Shown here one piece after another: positions 1 through 7,714 of a stretch of 32,194 bases of DNA. Position 1 is the first letter of the stretch. Each line of letters starts with the position of its first letter. The translations under genes and the position numbers were made by a program. This stretch comes from a bacterium (lineage in GTDB: Bacteria > Verrucomicrobiota > Verrucomicrobiia > Limisphaerales > UBA11358): the NCBI GenBank assembly GCA_021780375.1, contig JAJXYT010000061.1:1-32194 (forward strand). Direction: 5' to 3'. Under the pieces are notes generated by a model that was not told the origin of the DNA, made no database searches, and saw only the letters and a program-made list of their open reading frames with translations.

Positions 1-2724
1 ATCCGCCGCCTGAATCGCCCGGTTGTGATATTTCTGAAGCGTCTGCTCCAGCATTTCCTTGAACGACCGATACTTGGCGAGGTTCATTTTCTCGCGCACG
101 CGGATTTCATCCGCGAGGATTTTAGCCAGCAACTTGAGCCGCAAATTTTCCTGCTCGTGTGTTTTGAAATCTTCGAGGAATTGCTCGTCCAGAATCGAGA
201 TGTCCGCCTTTTCAATTCCGGCGGCGGCGAAAATGTCCACCACCCCCTTGCTCTCAATGCTGCGGTCCAGCAACTCCCGCACGGCCTTTGCCTTTTCCTC
301 ATCTTTGGGCGTCGGCCCCGTAGTAGTTTTGATGAGTTGCTTGCGGAGCAACTGGTAGAAAACGATCTCATCCCCGTAGTCAATGCAGACGGGCAGGTGA
401 TTGACCAGCGAGAAGGCTGAATTCAAGCGCGCTTCCGTCGCAAGGAAGTCGTCCCGTAATTCATCCGTTTCGGTAAGATAACCGCAACATCGGAGGAACA
501 AATCCTCAAATTCAATGTTCGGCAGCGCCCGCCAGCCGCCGTAGTTCCTGCCCGCCGGCAATTCCGGCAGCAACGCGCGCGTGTCGGCGAGCGAATCCAC
601 GAATACCCGCTTGGCCTCGTCGCTGATGTCCGGCGCGGGATTCCCAGCGCCGCCGCCTTGCGTGTATTTCCTGGTCGCTTCCTTTAGCTGGTCGCCTATG
701 CCGATGAAATCCACCACCAGGCCGCCGGGCTTGTTGCTGAAAATCCGATTCACCCGCGCAATGGCCTGCATGAGTGAATGGCCTTTCATCGGCTTGTCCA
801 CATACAGCGTGTGAAGACAGGGAATGTCCGTTCCCGTCAGCCACATGTCGCGCACGATGGTGATTTTCAGCGGGTCATCAATATCTTTCATGCGCGCCTT
901 GATCGCGTCGCGTTGCGGCTGGGTGGTGATGTGGCCGGCCTGACTCCATTCCGGCGGGTCTTCGGCAAGATTGCCGGTCATCACGATTTTGATTTCCGGG
1001 CAGCCGGGCAAAGCTTTGAGCGCGCTGTAGAGCCGCACACAATTGCGGCGGCTCATGCAAACCACCATTGCCTTTCCGTTCAGCATCTTGTTTCGCTGCT
1101 GGAAATGGTCGAGCAACGTCTTCGCCAGGTCTTCGACCCGCTCCTTTGTCCCGGCGGCTTCCGCGATGGCAGCCCACCGCGCCCGCTCGATTTGGGAGCC
1201 ATCTCCGCCGCTTTCCTCCGTCACCTCCGCCAATTCCGCGTCAATCTGGTCGTTCGTCAATTCCAGTTTGACGAGACGCGGCTCGTAATAGACCGGCACG
1301 GTCGAATGGTCTTTCTTCGATTGCAGCATGTCATAACTGTGAATGACGTTGCCGAACACCGTCTGCGTGTCAGCCGACGCGAAACTGATTGGCGTGCCGG
1401 TGAAGCCGATGAACGAAGCGTTCGGCAGCGCCTTGCGTAGCTGGTGCGCGAAACCTTCCGTCAATCCGTATTGGCTGCGATGCGCTTCGTCCGCGATGAC
1501 AATGACGTTGCGCCGGGTTGAAAGGGTCGGGTGGACAACTTCCGTTTCGCCCAATTGAAATTTCTGAATCGTCGAGAAAATGACTTCGCCGCCTTCGCCA
1601 GAGAGCAGCGAGCGCAATGCCTCGATGGACTCCGCGTGTTGCACGTCACCCACCAGCGCCTTGACCGCGACAAACTGGTCGTGCAACTGGTCGTCAATGT
1701 CCGTGCTGTCCACCTGAATGACGAACGTGGGATTCTCCATGCGCGGGTCGTGCCGCAGGATGGCAACGAAATACGCCATCGAAAGCGATTTGCCCGAACC
1801 TTGCGTGTGCCAGATGACGCCGATTTTGCGGTCGCCGTCCGGTTGCGTGGCGCGGAGGGCTTCCTCCACCGCGAACCGCACACCGAAATACTGGTGATAC
1901 TTCGCGCCCTTCTTTTCGATCTTGTCGTTGACCACCTCGAACGCGATGAAATGCCGGAGGTAATCCAGCAACCGCGCCGCCGGAAACAATCCCTCAATCA
2001 GCGTCTTCATCGCGCCAGTGGAACTTTCCACCACGTCGCGCCCGTTGACGCTTTTCCACGGTGCGAACCATTCCCATGTAGCCGTCCACATGCCGTGCAA
2101 CGTCGAACCGACCGCGTGCGGCGTGTCGTCCTCCGCGTGGCCGGCCATGCCGCCGTCGGAAACGACGACGAGTGCGTTGTAATCGAACAACTGCGAAATG
2201 CCCGCCTTGTAATGCTGCACCTGGTTGAACGCGCCGAGCGTGTTCGGCTGCTCTTCGTAAGGATTCTTCAACTCGAACAGCACGACGGGAAATCCGTTCA
2301 GGTAAATGATGATATCAGGCCGCCGGTCGTTCGCGCCGCGAATGGGCAACTGGTTGACCACGCAAAAATCGTTCTCGGCGGGATGCTCCCAATCCACAAC
2401 GTAAATATGCTCGACGGCTTCCGTGCCGTCCGGCTTGCGATATTTCTGCTCGAAGCCTCGCGTGAACAGCGCGTGAAAATTCTTGTTCCGCTGCTCCAGC
2501 GTGATTCCTTCGGGGCGCGACATCTTGACGATGATTTCTTTCAGGGCATCTCCCGGCAGGTGCTGATATTTCTTTTTCAGGAACGCGCGCAGCCAATCTG
2601 TCATCACCACTTCGCGCCAGTCGCGTTCGATTTCGCCGCCGTATTGGTAGCGGTAGCCGGGCAACGCCAGCAGCCGATCAATCGTCGTTTCCTCAAACTG
2701 CGATTCTGTGCCTTGATTGGGCAT
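1..2724 (-). CDS. hsdR: Type I restriction endonuclease subunit R (HsdR), C-terminus beyond the left edge of the window
   Basis: My minus-strand translation from ATG at 2724 stays open to position 1 (MPNQGTESQFEETTIDRLLALPGYRY...). It contains a PD-(D/E)xK-like segment (DIIIYLNGFPVVLFELKNP), Walker A (HTQGSGKSLSM), DEAH (IADEAHRSQYG), FTGTPI and QAIARVNR helicase motifs. The ORF track omits it because it has no stop in the window. Confidence 0.95.
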   Translation of the reverse strand, partial: MPNQGTESQFEETTIDRLLALPGYRYQYGGEIERDWREVVMTDWLRAFLKKKYQHLPGDALKEIIVKMSRPEGITLEQRNKNFHALFTRGFEQKYRKPDGTEAVEHIYVVDWEHPAENDFCVVNQLPIRGANDRRPDIIIYLNGFPVVLFELKNPYEEQPNTLGAFNQVQHYKAGISQLFDYNALVVVSDGGMAGHAEDDTPHAVGSTLHGMWTATWEWFAPWKSVNGRDVVESSTGAMKTLIEGLFPAARLLDYLRHFIAFEVVNDKIEKKGAKYHQYFGVRFAVEEALRATQPDGDRKIGVIWHTQGSGKSLSMAYFVAILRHDPRMENPTFVIQVDSTDIDDQLHDQFVAVKALVGDVQHAESIEALRSLLSGEGGEVIFSTIQKFQLGETEVVHPTLSTRRNVIVIADEAHRSQYGLTEGFAHQLRKALPNASFIGFTGTPISFASADTQTVFGNVIHSYDMLQSKKDHSTVPVYYEPRLVKLELTNDQIDAELAEVTEESGGDGSQIERARWAAIAEAAGTKERVEDLAKTLLDHFQQRNKMLNGKAMVVCMSRRNCVRLYSALKALPGCPEIKIVMTGNLAEDPPEWSQAGHITTQPQRDAIKARMKDIDDPLKITIVRDMWLTGTDIPCLHTLYVDKPMKGHSLMQAIARVNRIFSNKPGGLVVDFIGIGDQLKEATRKYTQGGGAGNPAPDISDEAKRVFVDSLADTRALLPELPAGRNYGGWRALPNIEFEDLFLRCCGYLTETDELRDDFLATEARLNSAFSLVNHLPVCIDYGDEIVFYQLLRKQLIKTTTGPTPKDEEKAKAVRELLDRSIESKGVVDIFAAAGIEKADISILDEQFLEDFKTHEQENLRLKLLAKILADEIRVREKMNLAKYRSFKEMLEQTLQKYHNRAIQAAD

Positions 2725-3924
2725 TTATCGTGACAGATTGCCCCATCGGCCTTGTTTGTTGTAGTGTTGACATCCTGGAAGGCCAGCGGATTGCCACAAG
2801 GCATCAAATGCAGATTTCAGCAGGATGTCCACCGGTGTTGCAAAATCGTCCAACAGCACATCTGGAAGCGGGAGGGTGTCGCGGTCAATTGCGTGCATTT
2901 CAGCGTAGTCATACCAAATTGAATCGAACCAGATGCGATAACCTCTGACGCCGTGCAAAGTGAGCATAATGACCAACGGCGTCGAAATGCCCAGTTCTTT
3001 AACCACCGCCAGATACTTGTGGAGGCTTTCCATCAGCTTACTTTCCAAAGCCGGGGCAGGAATTAGAAGCTGCCCTTCCCGTTGAATCATAAGGTTAGTC
3101 GCCACAGCCTCGAAAATGCCTGAACGAAAAACCTGCACATAGGAATCGGCTGGTTGGTCCCGATATTGAGAAAAAGTCAACAACCCGTCCAAATTGAAAC
3201 GATGATTCCATCCGGTAGCGCGGATTGGGGGCACCTTTGCTGGATTCTGATTCAGCGGAGCGAGGTCTAGCTGCGTGGCAGGATCAAGGATGGTCAAGGG
3301 GATTAGATGGAGAATGACCTTTGGCGTTTCAGGAAGAACAACCGGCCCTTCGTTGGCGATAATTTTGCTGAGGCGTTCCGTGCGGAAGGCGGTGATTTTT
3401 GCCCGTAAATCGCCGGAGGCGGTGAACGCGGAACGAATTTCGCCAACATCCAATTGCATCTTGCCGGCGCTCGTGCGCGAATAGAACCGGGAAAGATTCT
3501 TGAACGTGACCATGTGCGGCCCGGCCCAGCTTTTGGGAATGCGGATCACCAGCACCGGGCCGGAGGCTAAGCCATCAATGCTCCGAATCCGGCAGCCGGG
3601 GATGCGCGGTTCAATGCCCGATTGGATGATGGCATCCAATCGGTTGATTTCCACCCCGGCATTGATGCCCGCCAGGCCCTCGGCCTTTTCCGGCAGGTTC
3701 GTGGGTTTGTTATCGCCGTCACGCTTTTCGACGACGCCAAAAACAATGTCACCGCCGCCGGCATTGGCAAACGAGGAGACATCGGCCAGAAATTCCTTTT
3801 TATCCTCGTCGCCATTGCCGGGGAGTTGTTGTTTGTATTCGAGGGCGCGGCCCTCGGCGACGGCATTGGCCACCAACGCTTCAATGTCGGCCTTGGTGAT
3901 GGCGTCGAAGTCGCGGAGAATCAT
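2725..3924 (-). CDS. Schlafen/AlbA_2-type putative ATP- or nucleic-acid-binding protein embedded in the R-M operon
   Basis: 399 aa. N-terminus ALEYKQQLPGNGDEDKKEFLADVSSFANAGGGDIVFGV resembles the AlbA_2 (Schlafen) domain. The stop TAA directly abuts the hsdR ATG (TAAATG), and its start overlaps the hsdS stop (ATGA). Confidence 0.8.
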   Translation of the reverse strand: MILRDFDAITKADIEALVANAVAEGRALEYKQQLPGNGDEDKKEFLADVSSFANAGGGDIVFGVVEKRDGDNKPTNLPEKAEGLAGINAGVEINRLDAIIQSGIEPRIPGCRIRSIDGLASGPVLVIRIPKSWAGPHMVTFKNLSRFYSRTSAGKMQLDVGEIRSAFTASGDLRAKITAFRTERLSKIIANEGPVVLPETPKVILHLIPLTILDPATQLDLAPLNQNPAKVPPIRATGWNHRFNLDGLLTFSQYRDQPADSYVQVFRSGIFEAVATNLMIQREGQLLIPAPALESKLMESLHKYLAVVKELGISTPLVIMLTLHGVRGYRIWFDSIWYDYAEMHAIDRDTLPLPDVLLDDFATPVDILLKSAFDALWQSAGLPGCQHYNKQGRWGNLSR

Positions 3925-5222
3925 AGTCTGGCCTCTACCAGTTTTTCCGCCTGCTTAACGCGCAACTCGCCCGACAGCAGCTTGGGCAACAGCGTGTCCC
4001 GCAGCGCAGACAGCGTCCGCGATTCGCGGACGTTGTGAATGATTTGACTCCACCACGAGGAAACGATTTCCACAAACTTCTCAACGACCGGCGGCGGCGG
4101 CACAACGGCGGGAATGGGGCGGAAATTCTTTTTGCTGATTTCCATGAAGGTCGTGCCGTTGGCGTTGCCTTCAATCGTGTCCATGTTCTCGCGCACCCAT
4201 TCGATGACGTAGTAATTCGGCAATGGGCCGTCACAAATCAGCGCGATGAAACCTTGATTCACGGCCACCGGTAAATCCGCGATGGCCGTGTAGCCGATGG
4301 GCGCACGCGACGACAGCAGCACCGTGCCTTTGGGCAACAGACCGGAACTGATTTTATCCAGACCGGCGGGCGTGATTTGACGTTCGGTTGAAATCAGCAC
4401 CGGGTCGGTCAACGCGGAGAGGTCGCGCGGCGTGGCCCACGCGATGTTGCCGTTCCAGAATTTCGGTTCGTTTGTGCTGGGCGTGCTGCCGCCGACAACT
4501 TTTGCCACATCACCGATGTTTGCCACGCGCCAGCCGTGCGGGATTGGGCCGAGCGGGGAATCTTGCCAATGGGCGGGGAACAGCGCGGCGAGGGCGGGGC
4601 GGAGGTGGGCGGGTTGGCGTCCGGCGGCTTTGGCCACCACGGGATCGAAATCCACAAACCACGAACGGAACAACGCCGCCGCCAACTCCTCCAGCGTCCG
4701 GTTCATCCGCCGGTTCAACTCAATCTTGTCGTCCAACGCGCTAATGACTTTGCCAACTGCACATTGGTCCTCGGGAGAGAAATTCGGAATTCGGATTCGA
4801 CCGATGCCGTCTGTGCTAACATTTGCTTGCGCACTACCGCCAGCGTTGTTCAAAACTTCTTCATCAAATCCGCGTTGCGAGACAATCGCCCAAACAAAAT
4901 CATCGAACTTGCGTCCGGCCTTCGCCGTAATCTTGGCGACACGTTGATTCAGATATGCTGGCGCGGTAGTGCGGACGCGGCCCACTTTTCCAATCGTCGC
5001 GCCGGTCATCGCCATCACAATATCGCGGTCGTTCAGTGCAAAGCGATCAAGGCCACGCACTTTATCTTCCGGAATCCTATCACAGTCGGAAAGGTTGACG
5101 TGTGGCGGTTCGATGTTTGCAATCTTTACAATCGGAAATCCGGCAGTGGCGAAATGTTCGCTCTTAAAAGCGAAACCGCCCAAGACATCTGCAATTTCAG
5201 AAAGTGGTATTTCGTCCACCAT
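3921..5222 (-). CDS. hsdS: Type I restriction-modification specificity subunit S (HsdS)
   Basis: Starts MVDEIPLSEIADVLGGFAFKSEHF; two target-recognition halves separated by a conserved helix (ISALDDKIELNRRMNRTLEELAAALFRSWFVDFDPV), second half PHGWRVANIGDVAKVVGGSTPST, and a terminal RDTLLPKLLSGELRV. The track's longer start (5282) would extend into hsdM and is less likely. Confidence 0.93.
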   Translation of the reverse strand: MVDEIPLSEIADVLGGFAFKSEHFATAGFPIVKIANIEPPHVNLSDCDRIPEDKVRGLDRFALNDRDIVMAMTGATIGKVGRVRTTAPAYLNQRVAKITAKAGRKFDDFVWAIVSQRGFDEEVLNNAGGSAQANVSTDGIGRIRIPNFSPEDQCAVGKVISALDDKIELNRRMNRTLEELAAALFRSWFVDFDPVVAKAAGRQPAHLRPALAALFPAHWQDSPLGPIPHGWRVANIGDVAKVVGGSTPSTNEPKFWNGNIAWATPRDLSALTDPVLISTERQITPAGLDKISSGLLPKGTVLLSSRAPIGYTAIADLPVAVNQGFIALICDGPLPNYYVIEWVRENMDTIEGNANGTTFMEISKKNFRPIPAVVPPPPVVEKFVEIVSSWWSQIIHNVRESRTLSALRDTLLPKLLSGELRVKQAEKLVEARL

Positions 5223-5223
5223 T

Positions 5224-6993
5224 TTATTCAAGCGTTGCGAGCACTTCCTTGATTGTGCTTCCCAAGCGGAGGGATTCGTCAATTTCCTGCGTCAGAAGTT
5301 TCTTGAGCCTCGGAAACCGTTCTTCAAACGGTTCATCTTCGCCCCCGTCGTCGCTTGCGCCAACGTAACGGCCCGGCGTGAGCGCGTAGTTGTATTCGCG
5401 GATTTTGTCGAGCGTAGCCACGGCGCAGAAGCCGGGCACGGCGTCGGGCGCGCATTCGCGTTTGAACTGCCGATACACGGCGGCCATGCGTTCAATTTCT
5501 TCCTCCGAAAGCTGCTTTTGTTTGCGCGAGCCGGGAATCAGCACGCCGAGTTTGCGCCCGTCAATGAACAGGATTTCATTCTTGCGCGCCCGGCAGGAAG
5601 CTCCTGCTCCCTTGAAGCCGCCGCGATTCTTGCTCAAGAACCAGAGCGCGCAGGGAATCTGCGTGTTGGCAAACAACTGGCCGGTGAGCGTCACCATGCA
5701 ATCCACAAAGCCGCCCTCGACCAGCGCCTTGCGGACGGCGAGCCGGGCGGTTTCGCTGTTGGAAAGTTCGCCGGTGGCCATCACGAAACCCGCCGTGCCG
5801 CCGGGTTCGCGGGCGGTGGTATCCTTGAGATGCGACAGGAAATGCAGCATCCACATCGTATTCGCGTTGCGCGGCGAGAGCGGCAGCGGGCCGGAGTTTG
5901 TAGCGCAGTCCGTCCCGGCTGCGAGTTGCGGCAGCGTCCCGCTGCCCGCACGAACGTCCGGCGAGACGCCGGACGAACCCGCAGGCGAAGACGCCTGCGC
6001 TACCCGGCCCTTCGGCAGGTAGAGGCGGGCGTCCTTGTCGGAAATCAGTTTTGCGCCCCAGCCGTTTTCACCTTTCGCGCCGTCGTTGAACGGCGGATTG
6101 GCAAGGACGAAATCGGCCTTCTTGTCGGCGTGCTGGTCGTTGGTGTAGGAACTGCCGAGTTTGATGTCGCCGTCGAGTCCGTGGATGAACAGGTTCAACC
6201 GGCAGAGGCGGTAGGTGAAATCTTTCGTTTCCTGCCCGAAGAACGACAGCTTGCCGCTGTGATGCGCGAAGGTGTCGCTCTGCACGAACATGCCGCCGGA
6301 GCCGCAGCAGGGGTCGAACACCTTGCCCTCGGTCGGTTCGAGCATGGCCACAAGCGTTTGGACGATGCTCTGCGGCGTGAAGTATTCGCCGCCGCGCTTG
6401 CCCTCGGAATTGGCGAATTCACCGATGAAGTATTCATAGACGCGGCCCAGCATGTCCACGCCGCCGGTTTCAAAGCGGAAAATGTCCTTGGAAAACAGAT
6501 TGATGAGGCCCGCGACGCTTTCCTTGTCGAGATTCGACGTGGCGTAAATCGGCGGGAGCAGCCCCTTGAGCTTGGGAAACGTCTTTTCCAGCAGCAGAAG
6601 GATATTGTCGAGCCGCAGCCGGATGTCATCAGCGCGGGCGATTTTGACGATGTTTTCCCAGCGCGCTTCTTCGGGGACGAGAAAGGTTTGCTTGGCGGTG
6701 TAATTGTCGGCGTCGTTGAGGATGTCGAGCGCGAGTTGCTTATCCTTCGTGTGGAGGTCGCTCTTGGGGTCGGCAATTTCGGCGACAAGTTCGGCATGGC
6801 GCTTCTCGAAACGCAGCGAGAGGAAGCGGAGGAAAATGAGCGGCAGGACGTAACGCTTGTAATCCGCCGGTTCGATGCTGCCGCGCAGGGCGACGGCGGC
6901 GTTCCAGAGTTCCTTGAGCAATTCGGCCAGACCGCCAGAGCCGTTGTTGTAGCTGGTCTTCGTTCCTGAATTTTTGGCTTTGCCCTTTGCCAT
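5224..6993 (-). CDS. hsdM: Type I restriction-modification DNA methyltransferase subunit M (HsdM)
   Basis: HsdM N-terminal helical domain (LWNAAVALRGSIEPADYKRYVLPLIFLRFLS), SAM motif FDPCCGSGGMFVQ, catalytic NPPF, NANTMWMLHFLSHL, and FIDGRKLG. ATG at 6993 is preferred over the TTG at 7002. Carries an in-frame insertion (see findings). Confidence 0.95.
   Translation of the reverse strand: MAKGKAKNSGTKTSYNNGSGGLAELLKELWNAAVALRGSIEPADYKRYVLPLIFLRFLSLRFEKRHAELVAEIADPKSDLHTKDKQLALDILNDADNYTAKQTFLVPEEARWENIVKIARADDIRLRLDNILLLLEKTFPKLKGLLPPIYATSNLDKESVAGLINLFSKDIFRFETGGVDMLGRVYEYFIGEFANSEGKRGGEYFTPQSIVQTLVAMLEPTEGKVFDPCCGSGGMFVQSDTFAHHSGKLSFFGQETKDFTYRLCRLNLFIHGLDGDIKLGSSYTNDQHADKKADFVLANPPFNDGAKGENGWGAKLISDKDARLYLPKGRVAQASSPAGSSGVSPDVRAGSGTLPQLAAGTDCATNSGPLPLSPRNANTMWMLHFLSHLKDTTAREPGGTAGFVMATGELSNSETARLAVRKALVEGGFVDCMVTLTGQLFANTQIPCALWFLSKNRGGFKGAGASCRARKNEILFIDGRKLGVLIPGSRKQKQLSEEEIERMAAVYRQFKRECAPDAVPGFCAVATLDKIREYNYALTPGRYVGASDDGGEDEPFEERFPRLKKLLTQEIDESLRLGSTIKEVLATLE
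5900..6003. repeat. 104-bp hairpin-rich repeat-like (REP/MITE-like) element inserted in hsdM
   Basis: Perfect 9-bp terminal inverted repeats GTAGCGCAG...CTGCGCTAC. Internal hairpins: ggcagcg-tcc-cgctgcc (5930-5946), cgtccggcg-aga-cgccggacg (5955-5975), gcaggcg-aaga-cgcctgc (5981-5998). Encodes a low-complexity VAQASSPAGSSGVSPDVRAGSGTLPQLAAGTDCAT segment that is atypical for HsdM. Confidence 0.75.
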
Positions 6994-7037
6994 GAGTTTC
7001 AAAGCAAATCATATTGCGGGAAACAGGAGTTGGAAAG

Positions 7038-7334
7038 ATGCGAGTTGAACGCCGGCCGGGTCATGTTGAAATCAGCGCATGGCTGTGGGACGAGGACATG
7101 ACAAAGGCACGGAGAAAACGGGCAGGCCGGCACGTGCTCGACCGAATGTTCAAAGGCGCGACCGTCCAGGACGGCGAGGCGGCGCGCGTACATTCCTACG
7201 GTATGCGCCATAAAGATACCTGGGTGGTGTATAAGCATTGCGCCGGGACGGGACTCCGGGCGTTTGATGTGGTGGTGATTTGCGGGCGCACAGGCCGGGT
7301 GCTTTACGAAGGTTCGGCGGGCGACGAGGGGTGA
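7038..7334 (+). CDS. Small hypothetical protein
   Basis: 98-aa ORF MRVERRPGHVEISAWLWDEDMTKARRKRAGRHVLDRMFKG... preceded by AGGAG at 7025-7029, 8 nt from the ATG. No family recognised. Confidence 0.4.
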   Translation: MRVERRPGHVEISAWLWDEDMTKARRKRAGRHVLDRMFKGATVQDGEAARVHSYGMRHKDTWVVYKHCAGTGLRAFDVVVICGRTGRVLYEGSAGDEG

Positions 7335-7439
7335 ACGCCGCGCCGCGCGATTTTATTGTTTCAAACCATTTCGCAGCCAGCAAGCCCAACCAGAAACGCA
7401 CGGAAGGCAAGCGGCGCTGGCGGCGGTTTGGGCCGCGCG

Positions 7440-7575
7440 AGAAAGTCGCGACGTTTTCTCGAAAACGTGCTGCCGGTGCCGGAGCGGAACTATCGCATTT
7501 GCGCCGATGCTTATCTGGTGACCCTGGGCCGGGTTGGCGGATGAGCCGCTTGAAAGTCTCAATGAATTGAATTTG
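7440..7575 (+). pseudogene. Possible decayed glycosyltransferase family 2 fragment
   Basis: RRFLENVLPVPERNYRICADAYLVTLGRVGG, then a frame change into DEPLESLNELN. This resembles the GT2 segment 'LP(I/V)PE..xRI.ADAYL......(L)DEPL', without a complete ORF on either side. Confidence 0.3.
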
Positions 7576-7714
7576 AAACTCGCGGAAGCGGTCGTTTTAA
7601 CCCTTCTGGCCATCGGGTGTTCAGCGCCTCGACGGTTGATTTGCCACCCTTTAAGCCTCTTGCCGTGCCCGGCATATTCGAAGATCACTAATCCTCGGAA
7701 GTGAGGAACACCGG

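Noticed and set aside
1531-2733. 400-aa plus-strand ORF antisense to hsdR
   Set aside because: Antisense shadow of the HsdR coding sequence.
4969-6969. 666-aa plus-strand ORF antisense to hsdM
   Set aside because: Shadow ORF from GC-biased codons; the minus strand encodes a clear HsdM with all motifs, and the plus translation resembles no family.
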